NCBI GenBank assembly: GCA_963682055.1
Contig: OY821741.1
Coordinates: 9,927,501 to 9,991,500 of the forward strand
DNA: 64,000 bases
From: Primula veris
Taxonomy: Eukaryota > Streptophyta > Magnoliopsida > Ericales > Primulaceae
Direction: 5' to 3'
Below, piece after piece: positions 37,494 to 47,546 of the stretch (positions are counted from its first letter, which is position 1; each line of letters opens with the position of its first letter). The position numbers and the translations under genes were made by a program. The notes beneath the pieces were generated by a model that did not search any database, was not told the origin of the DNA, and saw only the letters and a program-made list of their open reading frames with translations.

Positions 37494-39418
37494 AAAGTTT
37501 CCTTATTAATTAAGTAAATCAAAATCATAAAAATGGTAATGCCATAATGTTAATTAATTAATAAAACTAATTTTTCTATTAAAAGAAACGTGATTTTGGA
37601 AATATATTGGATGCTTAACCAAAAACCGTTAATATAAAATCGGCTCCTGAATAATTGTAAATTGTACTATATTGAGATTTTTGCAAGTCCTCTTAAAAAA
37701 GATGTACTCAAACCTTATATCTTAGCTCAAAAAAAAAAAACATCACATTTAAACATCATATGTTCGGCTCTTGCAACTTTGTTTACCAAGAGTCGCAACT
37801 TTGCATAGCCCATATAAGGAAAAGGCTTAAGTTAAAGTAACAAAAAAAGGAGTCAAATTCCGTAAAAAAAAAACTAAAAAAAAACCAAACACTCATGGTT
37901 GTTTGGCTACACCATATTAGCAAATAATTAGTTAAGTAAAGAAAAAATACTCAAATATATAACAGTTCACCCAACTGGTTTTTAAGGCTACAAAAGTGGT
38001 ATCAAATACAACTACTAAATTATTGCTAAAATTTAATAACATTCATTTATCAACATTTTTCAAACAGTAAACTGTTGATATTTTCTTGTAGCGTCACTTT
38101 TGAGCGAACAAACCAAACATTAGACAATTTACAAATTACAAACAGCAAAAAAAGATTGAGATTGAAATTTTCAAGTGTAATGCCTTGAGCCACACATAAT
38201 AACTACCTGTGTATAACATTTCCAATATTTTCTCCTATATATAACGCGCTAAAATTGCCAACTTCTCAAAATATTGAATTGGCCTTATTATTATTCGAAT
38301 TGACTACCATCATTTTCTTTGGATTAAAGAGAAGAGAAGAATCACAGCAAATTCCTAAAGTAGTTTTTTTTTTTTTTTTTTGTCTTTTTGACGTTTAAAG
38401 GTCGATTAATTAAGCAGAATAGAGTATTTTCCTCTCACTGGCGAACAAACTCGATAGTTCTCTAATGGTGAATTAGGTTAATATTTGTACACATAGTAAC
38501 ATCTTATAATACACCCAAAAAATAGGGAAAACAAAAGGAAGACAGATAGTATTAAAATAAATTTGGTTCTAGGCATGTTGACATACTATATAAATTTAGC
38601 GCAATCACCAACTTTAATCAGTATTTTTTGTTCACAATGTTTTGCATCTAAACAATGAAATCACTGTAATTATGGTCGTTACTAAAATGTACTGTATGAT
38701 AATAGTATTATATCACTTTCACACATGACAATTCTTTATGGAACCCACACTTATGTATTGGCATTGACTACTTCTGTAAAATTCCAAAAAAGCATCGACC
38801 ATTGACTAATATAGACTTGGTATATCTATGCATAGATTATGCTCAAGTCGTTTAGGGTCATTTTCTCTACCAAAGTGTTATTGGAAAAAAAAACCAAACT
38901 AAATCAAATGAGTTTATCTAATTTAACCACATTTTTATAAAAATACCCTTATATTTTTTTATTAATAACCATAATAACTAATTTCATAAAAAAAATAATA
39001 ATTAATTACACTCTTTCTCTCTCTTTAACCACACAAAATTTCTTATATTCTATATTTTTTTCTTTAACATTTGTATAATCATCATAATTTTATAGCGTCT
39101 CACACACAACGGGTATCCATCTTTTACTAGCTAGTATATGCAGAAGTCGTCTCCAAAGAAGTGAAATTATTTTTTGTTAATTAGTTACTAAGTAACAGGT
39201 CATTATTCGTCTATGAATCAATTTTTTGTTAGTTACTAAGTCCCTGTAATAAGTGTCCACCATTTCTATCGTGGCAAGTTTTTCCTCTATACCTTTCAAC
39301 AAAATTCGAGCAGTGTTTACCAAAAAGGATAAAAATAATAATAATATAAACTATGAATGATGATTAAAAAAAATGCTATTTTCTTAGTATTCCGGAGAAT
39401 AAAAAGGACTACTTAAAT
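37494..39418. other. AT-rich intergenic DNA
   Basis: I see no gene and no complete transposon. Poly-A and poly-T runs occur (for example 38356-38381). Confidence 0.5.
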
Positions 39419-39423
39419 CTATA
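39419..39423. other. Target-site duplication CTATA, left
   Basis: Five bases identical to those at 56380-56384. Confidence 0.9.
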
Positions 39424-39989
39424 TGATAAAGTCATAACTTTGTTCGGTGGCGTTAGGCTTTTCAACGATAATATAATGTAAAAGAGAATAAATATTAAAC
39501 ACTTCTTTGATCTTTATTATTGCTCGGTGATTGTACTTGCTCGGATTACAATTTCTTATTGCACTTATGCTCGGTGTTACAACTTGCTCTTAATCTTGGT
39601 CTTTCTTTGGGTTCGGCGGTCGGTCTTTAGTCTTGCTCGGTTTGCTTTCTAGTGTAATAAGCTCTGACAAGTTTTTCTCTTTTCTCTCCTTCTCTCTATA
39701 TTTTTTAGATAGATTTTCTGGTCTTTGTTTTAGTGAGGGTACTTGGCTATTTATAGGCAAATGTGCCTCATAGGATGCTGACAAATGTCTCCATCTCATG
39801 CGTCACCTCATAGGCTTTTCCTCTGTGGGCCTTTACTAACTGGGCTAAGACTTTTGTAGATAATGGTCTGTTAGGAAAGCACTTTTAGACCATGGATTTT
39901 TGGGTTCAAGCATTGGGTACCCTCTAATAATGTGTGGGTCGATTCATACCCGAATAGACATATTCGGGTCTAATTTTTGTATTCTATCA
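39424..39989 (-). repeat. 3' LTR of Tat element (566 bp)
   Basis: It starts TGATAAAG and ends TTCTATCA on the + strand. It is the LTR adjacent to the antisense gene cassette. Confidence 0.95.
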
Positions 39990-40002
39990 AGTGCTCCCTG
40001 AC
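39990..40002 (-). other. Polypurine tract candidate
   Basis: On the minus strand TCAGGGAGCACT abuts the 3' LTR. The purine run is short and interrupted, so the call rests mainly on position. Confidence 0.5.
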
Positions 40003-40199
40003 TTTATCGGTGTGGTCTCCACGGCGAGGGAGTCATGATTGGTCTGTCGAGGATGTTACTTCGGTCTTGCTGTTCCCAATGTCTCATCGAGAAACGCAAT
40101 AGATTTATAATTGCTCCCTTGTGTTCATTAATCTCATTGAGAAGTCCTATCATGATATCTTGCTTCGAGGAAAACTTTTGACTTTCCCAACATGTCTAT

Positions 40200-40206
40200 T
40201 ATAAAA
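40200..40206 (+). promoter_or_regulatory. TATA box of cassette gene 1
   Basis: CTATTATAAAAGGGG lies 42 bp upstream of the ATG at 40242, a spacing that leaves a very short leader. Confidence 0.65.
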
Positions 40207-40241
40207 GGGGTAGCATCCTCTTTATAAACATTCAACTTAAA

Positions 40242-40553
40242 ATGGCCTCTCCCAATGGTCTTACTAGTGACAACTCTCCCGAATACATTGCTCACTTAGA
40301 AAACGAGGTCAAGAAAGCTCGTAATGTGAAGAGGAAGTTAGTTGTTGTGACAAAAAAGTTGTCTGATATGGACGCGGCTCATCATGTGACGATGGCTGAT
40401 CGGGATTGGGCCTTTGAACGGATAAAGAGGTTCGAGGCTTCTCTAGAGAAGCATAAGGCGGCCAAAAGGGCTTATAAGCTTGCCTTCAAGGAGCTGCATG
40501 CTCGGTCCAAGCCGGGGTCGGATGTCGTTGAAGCAAGCTCTTATTCGGGATAA
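40242..40553 (+). CDS. Cassette gene 1: small coiled-coil protein (103 aa)
   Basis: The frame is intact from MASPNGLTSDNSPEYIAHLE to the stop. The protein is highly charged and helical (EYIAHLENEVKKARNVKRKL, then FEASLEKHKAAKRAYKLAFK), consistent with a coiled coil over most of its length. No catalytic domain is recognised and the function is unknown. It sits inside the Tat element, antisense to gag-pol, about 250 bp from the 3' LTR. It has its own TATA box and an AATAAAATATTT signal about 65 bp past the stop, so it looks like a self-contained transcription unit. Cassette gene 2 is a clear paralogue. Confidence 0.75.
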   Translation: MASPNGLTSDNSPEYIAHLENEVKKARNVKRKLVVVTKKLSDMDAAHHVTMADRDWAFERIKRFEASLEKHKAAKRAYKLAFKELHARSKPGSDVVEASSYSG

Positions 40554-40783
40554 TTAACTGTTGTAATTTTTCTTTTTTTTGGGTGTCATCACCAAGTTTG
40601 TAACCGAATTATTGAAATTAATAAAATATTTCTTTATTCCATTCCTGTGTTTACTTTCTCAATACCTTGTGGGATGTCGTAATTGGAATGAAACTGTTTG
40701 TTGATAGCCATAAATGTTCTTGGGAAGCTTCAAGAGGGTTATCTCATTTCGAGATGACCTTTGGTCTACCCATTATCTATCCC

Positions 40784-40790
40784 TATAAAA
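40784..40790 (+). promoter_or_regulatory. TATA box of cassette gene 2
   Basis: CCCTATAAAAGGGGGC, 57 bp upstream of the ATG at 40841, resembles the gene 1 box including the following G run, so the promoters are probably paralogous too. Confidence 0.65.
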
Positions 40791-40840
40791 GGGGGCTGTA
40801 TCTGCTCTTTTTGCACAACTCACTTTTCATTAACGAACCA

Positions 40841-41179
40841 ATGGCTTCTCCTCCTGGAACTAGTGGAGATAACCTTCCTGAGTACGTTGCTCATCTGGAG
40901 GAGGAGGTCAGGAAAGTGCGTATTCTTGAGAGGAGGGTTGCCTCTTTGACAATGGAGGCTCGTCGTGCTGTTGATCTGGACGAGCAATTGAACGCCTTAG
41001 AAAGGGAATACCAGAGGTCCTTGATCGATAATATTTGGGCGCGTGCTCGGATTACGGAGCTTGAGGCCTCTAGGGATAGGCATGTGGCATCCAAGAGGGC
41101 TTACAAATTGGCCCTCAAAGAAGTGTATGCTCGGTCCAAGAAGAGGCCGGATGATGAAGCAGACCCTTCTGCTAAATAA
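40841..41179 (+). CDS. Cassette gene 2: small coiled-coil protein, paralogue of gene 1 (112 aa)
   Basis: The start MASPPGTSGDNLPEYVAHLE aligns directly with gene 1 (MASPNGLTSDNSPEYIAHLE), and the end KRAYKLALKEVYARSKKRPD aligns with KRAYKLAFKELHARSKPGSD. The middle differs and is about 13 residues longer. The frame could be extended upstream to 40667, but that would start before the TATA box, so the ATG at 40841 is preferred. The predicted structure is mostly coiled coil, with no known domain. AATAAAAA lies about 60 bp after the stop. The frame is undamaged despite decay of gag-pol in the same element. Confidence 0.75.
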   Translation: MASPPGTSGDNLPEYVAHLEEEVRKVRILERRVASLTMEARRAVDLDEQLNALEREYQRSLIDNIWARARITELEASRDRHVASKRAYKLALKEVYARSKKRPDDEADPSAK

Positions 41180-41598
41180 TTCTCTTTTTCTGTAATTTCC
41201 TTTTTGTTAAACTGGCCTTTGTAATGGAGTTTCAACAATCAATAAAAATTCTTCTTTTTCTTGTTCTTATCTGTTTTATTTATCCAATGCAATTTACCTT
41301 TACTGTATTCTTCTTTATCACGCGCGTGTGGTGTCATTAATGGGTTTTCTTGAGCCTTGTGCTTGACCTTATCCATTGAGTTTTCTTGAGCCCAGTGCAA
41401 AAAACCCTATTTAATATCCTTGAGATTGTTGTACTTTCCTATAAGGACACGTGTAACTCTTTTTCCCATATATATTAAAATAATGGCACGAATTCAAGGG
41501 TTTCTTTTGAACAGTCGTGCCTCTTTAATGTACATGCTCTTCGAACCTCTTCTGACTAACGGTTACGATTTTTCATCTCACGCCTTTCTTAATTCATC

Positions 41599-41606
41599 TA
41601 TAAATA
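41599..41606 (+). promoter_or_regulatory. TATA box of cassette gene 3
   Basis: ATCTATAAATACCTC, 84 bp upstream of the ATG at 41683. Confidence 0.65.
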
Positions 41607-41682
41607 CCTCTTTGTAACATGTCTTTCTTCATAATCTCCTCATATATTTTCTACTTTATATATTCTTATTTTTTACATTGCG

Positions 41683-41976
41683 ATGGCTTCCCCATTTTCC
41701 AGTTCTGCCTTGACTTTGCAAGTGGAAGCTTTTCAGGCCTCTTATGGCAATGCATTAAAGCTTTTGAGAGATGCTGAGGTGGAGTTGGAAGTTATGCGTG
41801 GTCACCACAAGGAGATGGTGAGGGAGTTGACTTGGCTGAGGGCCGAGCTGGAATATTGTCGGCGTGCTCATCAGTATTTGATCGATGAGAACGAAGTTCT
41901 GAGGAGGAATCCTTCGCTACAAGATGCTGCAAGACATGCGGGGCCCTCTCATCGATACCGACCAACTTCGCCCTAA
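41683..41976 (+). CDS. Cassette gene 3: small coiled-coil protein (97 aa)
   Basis: The intact frame begins MASPFSSSALTLQVEAFQAS. Like genes 1 and 2 it opens with MASP, followed by a helix-forming, Glu/Arg/Leu-rich body (AEVELEVMRGHHKEMVREL, WLRAELEYCRRAHQYL). It is otherwise too diverged from them for a confident alignment by eye. There is no recognised domain. A long pyrimidine-rich 3' region with repeats follows, and AATAAAATATAT occurs at about 42373. Confidence 0.7.
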   Translation: MASPFSSSALTLQVEAFQASYGNALKLLRDAEVELEVMRGHHKEMVRELTWLRAELEYCRRAHQYLIDENEVLRRNPSLQDAARHAGPSHRYRPTSP

Positions 41977-42229
41977 TAATTTCTTTTTTGCTTTATTCTC
42001 TTGCACTCTTCTTCTTTTTCTGTTTTATACTTTGTTCTCTCTATTTGAGCACCTTTTCTTTTTCTTTTTCTTCTGCGTCTTTTCTTCGTTGTTTTATACT
42101 TTCTTCTCTCACACTTTCTTCATTTTTTCCCTTTTTGTTTTATGTTTCTTTTCTTCGTATTTCCCTTTTTGTTTTATGTTTCTTTTCTTCGTGTTTCTTG
42201 TTCGCTTGGCTCTTTGATGTAACCGATCT

Positions 42230-42352
42230 CCTTTGGATGTCGTCCTCTGATGTTATAGGTTTCCTTTTGATGTCTGATGTAATAAGTTTCCTTTTGATGT
42301 CCTCTGATGTAACAGATTTTCTTTTGATGTTGTCCTCCGATGTAATAAACGC
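42230..42352 (+). repeat. Degenerate short repeats in the 3' region of cassette gene 3
   Basis: Four or five diverged copies of TTCCTTTTGATGT-(CC)TCTGATGTAA follow one another between the stop codon and the AATAAA signal. The preceding 41985-42200 is almost pure T/C. Confidence 0.6.
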
Positions 42353-42582
42353 CTGTGTATCCCATCTTTATTAATAAAATATATATTTGCATCTTCTATT
42401 GTTCTTCTTTTTATGTTGCATTTGTGGTTTGTGGGTTGTCGTTTTTCGGAATGTTGGATCTTCGAATATCTTGTTACTTTTATTTCTTGCCGTACTGTAG
42501 CCATGTGATATCTGATGCATGACAGATTGGTCAAAGATGCATGTTCCCAAGCATTGTCAGACATGCCATACTATCTTTACTC

Positions 42583-42590
42583 TATAAATA
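42583..42590 (+). promoter_or_regulatory. TATA box of cassette gene 4
   Basis: CTCTATAAATACCATTT, almost the same string as the gene 3 box, 110 bp upstream of the ATG at 42693. Confidence 0.65.
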
Positions 42591-42692
42591 CCATTTCGTC
42601 ATTTTTCAAGTTGTATCATTATCTTGTATAAGCTTCTCTCCTCTATTTCTCACCCTTTCTTCTTTCTCTGTTGGTATAATAAACTTTTAAGA

Positions 42693-43172
42693 ATGTCTGA
42701 GCCAGTGGTGATATATCGTGCTCAAATGAAGGACTTAGATGCTGAAGTGTCTCGGGTCCGTCATCACATGGCTAAACTAGAAAGGGAATATGGGGCTCTG
42801 GCTTTCAGTCAATTTGACTCATATCCCGAGGAGACCCTTAAGTGGACCGAGATTTCAGCCCTGAGTCGCCAGCTCGACCAGTTGTTTTTGCGTAGAAATC
42901 ATTTGACAAACTCTTGGTATGAGGCCGATGAGATTTGGGATCAAGCTCAGGAAGAGTTTGACAACGGTCCTCAGGGCCTAGCTAGCATGATGGTTAAGAA
43001 TGCTCGACTTAAGGGACATATCACTGCCCTTACAAGAGAGAACGTTGCCCTTTCCTGGGAGAATGAGTGTTTGGTCGTCATGAACGATTCATACCAAGCT
43101 CGGTTAGATCGCTCTGCTCGGGTAGCTTTCTCTCGGTCTGGCAGTTCGGTCTTCCCACCCATTGATCCTTAA
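42693..43172 (+). CDS. Cassette gene 4: coiled-coil protein (159 aa)
   Basis: The intact frame starts MSEPVVIYRAQMKDLDAEVS. An in-frame ATG at 42624 would add 23 hydrophobic residues but would sit only some 35 bp past the TATA box, so the later ATG is preferred. The body is helical (DAEVSRVRHHMAKLEREYGA, ARLKGHITALTRENVALSWE) with Trp-rich turns (LKWTEIS, NSWYEADEIWDQA). There is no known domain. The C-terminus is Ser/Pro-rich. This is the longest of the single-exon cassette genes. A canonical AATAAA signal is not obvious downstream. Confidence 0.7.
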   Translation: MSEPVVIYRAQMKDLDAEVSRVRHHMAKLEREYGALAFSQFDSYPEETLKWTEISALSRQLDQLFLRRNHLTNSWYEADEIWDQAQEEFDNGPQGLASMMVKNARLKGHITALTRENVALSWENECLVVMNDSYQARLDRSARVAFSRSGSSVFPPIDP

Positions 43173-43378
43173 TTTAATTGGGCTTGTTTTCTGATGTATT
43201 CCCCATTTTGTAACTTGTATTTTGTGCCATCTCTTCGTATTTTGTGCCTTCTCATATATTGGACTTTTTATAACGCCTTGTAATTCGTGCCTCTTTTAAT
43301 ATTTTGAACTGTTGTAACGCCTCGTGCCTTGTGCCTTTTCGTCTATTGTACCGCTTCGTAATTCATGCCTTATGACTC

Positions 43379-43385
43379 TATAAAT
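43379..43385 (+). promoter_or_regulatory. TATA box of cassette gene 5
   Basis: CTCTATAAATGCTCCC, 96 bp upstream of the ATG at 43475. Confidence 0.6.
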
Positions 43386-43474
43386 GCTCCCTATTGTTTG
43401 CATTTCATTATTAACTCTTCCTTTCTCTCTCCTGTTTTATAATTTTTGTTTCTTCTAACTTTCTTTTATCTGAG

Positions 43475-43837
43475 ATGGCTCCCATCACTAGATCTACTGC
43501 AAAAAAGATAGCCCTTCTTGAAGAGGAGCCTACTTATATGCTACCCCATCCCCCCGGTTTTGAGGACTTGACTCCTCTTCAGTTGAAAGAAATTGAGATG
43601 TCATGGCTGAAAGCCGATCTTAAGTGTGCTCAGACTGAAGTCATGAGGTTTAAATAGTATTGGGATGAGGAGGGTGCTGCTCGTTTTGAAGCCGAGCAGA
43701 AGTGCAAGTCTCAGTCTTACGCTTTGCAACAAGCTGAGATTGGTATTTCTTGCTTGATCAAGGAAAGGGATCATCTCAAAGAGCTATTGGCGAAGAGGGA
43801 TGCCGAGGAAGGTGGTAGTTCTAAGGTTCAAAAATAG
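43475..43837 (+). pseudogene. Cassette gene 5: coiled-coil protein with one internal TAG
   Basis: The frame starts MAPITRSTAKKIALLEEEPT and reaches a TAG at 43655-43657. Reading on in the same frame gives another 59 clean codons (YWDEEGAARFEAEQKCK, then LIKERDHLKELLAKRDAEE) to a second TAG at 43835-43837. The downstream half is coiled-coil-like as in the sister genes, so the first TAG is most simply a CAG-to-TAG mutation. The segment TYMLPHPPGFEDLTPLQLKE is unlike the other cassette proteins. AATAAAAATAC occurs at about 44020. Confidence 0.65.
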
Positions 43838-44620
43838 CATCTTATTGTTTCTGTCTTCCTTTGGATACAATATGTTGTTACATTCACGGCAGAACTCCAT
43901 GGTACTTCCCGCTTGATTAAGGAAAAGCTAATGGAGGATTGGTTTTTGTAATAATGTTTTTCTTTTTTGGTTGGTTGGATTGAATCCGTTGTAACTGGTT
44001 GTTTTCCCCCTTGTGGATGAATAAAAATACTTTATTATCTGTTTTCCTTTTATTTATCTCTACTTGGCTGTTTCTTCGTTGTGAGACTATGTTCTCTCTG
44101 TGGCTATTTTGTCCTTGTGAGATTATGTTATTTACCTTGGTATGGGTACAGTGGTTGTCCCCCTTATCCCCCCGGAGAGCGTTGCTAGACTGGAGGCTGA
44201 AATGCCGTCGAGCTAGGAACGGTATTCGTTTACCTTGTTTGGCGTTCCTGTGGTAATAATTGTTTGGCGTCGAGGAACTTACACGGTGTGCATCCTCGGT
44301 GGTAATTATTGTTCCACATTGCTGGTATTAATATTGGTAGCGTATGTTGTAAGCTTTTCGTGGTGGGGTCCACTGGCCGTTTATATAGGTTCAATGATGT
44401 GAACTGCATGGGTTAGTGGGCTAAGCTTTCGACATGGCAAGATCTGGAGCGTCGAAATTTGAAATATCTGTGGGCGTTTGACTTTTCTGTGGCCAAAAAG
44501 AGGGTAACCTCTCTGACACGAAAGGACGGTTAATAGTTTATTCCCTTTATTGCGGCTCCACTTCCTTATCTTTCCCAAGTAATTATTTTTGATCTTACCT
44601 TTCTCCCATAATTTCCCCAA
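43838..44620 (+). other. Spacer and probable promoter region between cassette genes 5 and 6
   Basis: No gene is seen. A TTTATATAGG motif at 44380 could be a TATA box for gene 6 but lies some 250 bp before its leader. Confidence 0.35.
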
Positions 44621-44640
44621 CTTCTCTCTCTCTAGGGTTT
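44620..44640 (+). promoter_or_regulatory. CT-rich leader with telo-box-like TAGGGTTT
   Basis: CTTCTCTCTCTCTAGGGTTT lies about 80 bp upstream of the predicted start of cassette gene 6. Such pyrimidine-rich leaders with TAGGGTTT are common in actively transcribed plant genes, so this supports a genuine promoter inside the element. Confidence 0.5.
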
Positions 44641-44720
44641 GTCCTTCTCTCTAAAAAATATCTTCTGCAATTTTATCGTAAGAGAAAAAATATCTCCAGA
44701 ACTGGACTCTCCCTACTATA

Positions 44721-47319
44721 ATGACTGTAAGTGTATCCATGATTACTGGGATCCTTTATATGTTGCTTTGCTTGTTTTGCTTAGTTTATTGGTCTTTGTT
44801 GGCGTGCTTTCCATGGATCTTTCCTTATCCTTCTGTAAAAAAAAAAAAAAAAATCTAGTGCTGGGGGGTTGGTGGATCTTCTGTATTATATTGGAATTTT
44901 CTGTTGTGGGTTTTGTGGTTAGGCTTAGGTTGTATATGCTGATTGGAAATTGTATGTGCGGTTTGATTTCTTGTGTGGTTGTGTTTGTTGGATTAATATG
45001 GTGTTTTTGTTGGTTTCTCAGGATTATTTCTCTCAATGCTTGGCCCAACTCGGCCGTTTTAATGAGGAAGACTTTAAAAAACGAGCAGGAATACCTGCCG
45101 ACGTGCATGTTTGTCCCCCGAGGACCGTGGAGGAGGCGCATGGGCATGTGGCCGCAAATGAGGTAGCTCTTCGGTCATCGTCCCTATTGACCGGTGGATT
45201 AAAACTCCCTCTTTCGGATTGGGTGGTCTCCTTCTTTGAGGCCTTCCAAATCGCTCCTTGCCAAGTCGGCCTGAATACGTACCGTATTCTCAACGGCATA
45301 AAGAAGCTGTCGGAATTGGCCAACGTGCCCGTGGAACTGAAGGATGTGCTCGGCATCTATGGGTTTCATTTTGAATTGAGGTGCTCGTATTTGAAGTCGG
45401 TGCGTTCCTTTGCCCGACTAGTTATTGACCTTCCGGACACGAGTAAGGAACACAACCTTGGTATCGTGATCGTGTCCAGGAATTGGTGTCCTCCTGGTCG
45501 CCAGATTCCTGCTCCCGTTGAGTCTTCTCCCGAGCTGCATGTCCTCGGTGCTCCCAATCTGGAGGCTCTTCTAGCTCTCTAGAAATGGTGGGGGCCTGGT
45601 CCCAGGAAGCAGGCCGAGAGCCGGGCTGCTCCCAAGTTGCTTGGGTATGTGGCCGAGCCAGGGAATAGGTGCGCCAATGTGCCTGTAATCCCCCAAGAAA
45701 CTAAGGCTGAGTTTCTTTCGGTGGTTTCGCCCCGCGTCTTGGCTCTAAGTAAGAAGACTGCTCGGTCTACCCGGCGTCGGTCAGCTGAGCCACTGGAGGA
45801 GCCTGCTAAGAGGGTGAAGGTCACCGAGTCGTCGAGGAGTGATGTGATGCTAGAAGAGGGCACGGACTTGGAGGTGACTCCGGCTTCCCCTCTATCAGCC
45901 TTCCCCCCCGAGGATAAGACATCTCAACCCGAGGGGAGCGTGGAGGGGGGAATACAATCTCCCCCGCAAGAAAGCCCAATCTTGCCCGTCTCCGCCGAGG
46001 ACAAGAAAGCTGACTCCGAGGTACGTGTAATTGTTTTTGTTGGTTGTAATCTGTTTATTCTTCCCTTCTTTATCTGTTTATTCGTCTTTCAGTCTTTGAC
46101 GTCTCTATTGGTTACGCTTGCCCTTGCCCGGTCTATGGGCATTGTTGTGTTTCAGGGGTCGTATCATGACTTGTTTGACAAGTTAAACTTTGATGATATG
46201 GAAGAGGATGTGATGACTCTTCCTATCCTCATGCCACCTCGGATTGAGGAGGGGGTGGCCAAAGATGTGGGCCCTGAGGAGGATGCCGGCAAGGAGGTGG
46301 TGGTGGCCGGCGAGGTTAATGTGGCTGCCAAGGAGGGTAATGTGGCTGCCCCGGGGGGAGGAGACGAGAATACTGCAAATGTGCAGGTGGACGGGGTGGC
46401 GATGACCTGTTATATTTCGAGGTGCAGCGGACATCTGTTGGAGCAACCCCAAGCATTGAGGATGGGGTACACCGCTCTTATTCCCCTCGCATATAAGGAT
46501 ATGGAGAATATGGTTGCTCGGCCAACGGTACCGGCCATTGAGCAGGTCAACGCTGACGTCCTCCGGGTAGGATTTATTTCTGTCATAATTCATTTGCAAC
46601 GTCCTTTGTTGGTATTTTATATGATCTTCTTGCAGGCTTTTCTGGGCACCGTTGAGCTGAGGGATAGGTTTACGGCGCTGGAGGCCGAAAATAAGCGTTT
46701 GGCTGAGCAGAATGCCAAGTTGCTGGCCGAAGAGAAAGCCATTGCTGAGGATAAGGCCCAGGCGTTGAGTGTGGCCGAGACTTATGCCAAATTGTCGGAC
46801 GACAATATACGCTTGTACCAATAAAATGAGAGGCTGGAGGCTGAGAGTGTGCGGCTGGCCGATGTGAAGGCAAAGCTGGAGGCCGAGAAGGCGCATCTGC
46901 TGGAGGAGAATAAGAAGATGGTGACTCTCTCCGATGATCATGCCAAGCTTGCGACTGAGAAGAAAGCAGTAGACGTCCAAGTGTCGTCTTTAAAGGCTGC
47001 GCAGACACAGGAACGGGGCCAGTTCATGAGGAGTGCAAATTTCTATGCATTCAGCTATCATGTTCGGGCTTTGAACATGTCCAGAGTTCCTCTCTCTCAT
47101 CCGGCCTGGGCTAAATTTGCTTATCCAGCAAGTCGTATTGCGCCTCCTTTGCCTAAGGACTGGGCTAATATTTAGGATGAGGAGATGCCTCGCATGCCGG
47201 GGCAATCGTCCTCTTCTGCGCCCCGACCGCATTCTGGGTCAGGTTCCTCGACCCCTCGAGCCGCGACTCCTCAGGGACCTTCTATCCCTCAGTCTTCTCC
47301 CCCGCAGGTTGATCCTTGA
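44721..47319 (+). pseudogene. Cassette gene 6: PF04195-like ('putative gypsy type transposon') protein, four exons, three internal stops
   Basis: Proposed exons are 44721-44726 (ATGACT|GTAAGT), 45022-46020, 46156-46566 and 46636-47319, all phase 0 with GT...AG introns of 295, 135 and 69 bp. Residues about 60-165 (LKLPLSDWVVSFFEAFQIAP, LNTYRILNGI, FHFELRC, NWCPPG) resemble the PF04195 domain, found in plants in and around gypsy elements and of unknown function. An acidic, Pro-rich linker follows. Exon 4 encodes a long coiled coil (FTALEAENKRLAEQNAKLLA, RLADVKAKLEAEKAHLLEEN) and a Ser/Pro tail. Stops interrupt the frame at 45580 (TAG), 46822 (TAA) and 47173 (TAG), each compatible with a Gln codon changed by C-to-T. 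There are no frameshifts, so the gene was probably intact at insertion. The tiny first exon is the least certain part. Confidence 0.75.
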
Positions 47320-47388
47320 TCCCGTGTCTTTTGTAAATGTTGCTAGCTGATGTATGTATTGTTTTGGAGCTCGGTTTATGGGCCGTTG

Positions 47389-47395
47389 TATAAAT
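47389..47395 (+). promoter_or_regulatory. TATA box candidate of cassette gene 7
   Basis: GTTGTATAAATCATG, about 158 bp upstream of the ATG at 47547; the spacing is longer than for genes 1-5. Confidence 0.4.
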
Positions 47396-47546
47396 CATGA
47401 AATTCTTTTGGGAAAGTTGATAATATTTTTGTTCCGTTGTCATTTGGCTTTGTTTATCGCTTTCGGTATTGCTTATTTCTTGTTAGTAGTCTTCGTGTGT
47501 TTGAAGGTCAAAACAATCGTGCCAGGTACCTTTTAACCCTCTAGCC

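Noticed and set aside
46183..46980. 265-codon minus-strand open frame opposite cassette gene 6
   Set aside because: It is antisense to exons 3-4 of gene 6, crosses its introns, and has Leu/His-rich composition typical of the reverse of an acidic coiled coil.
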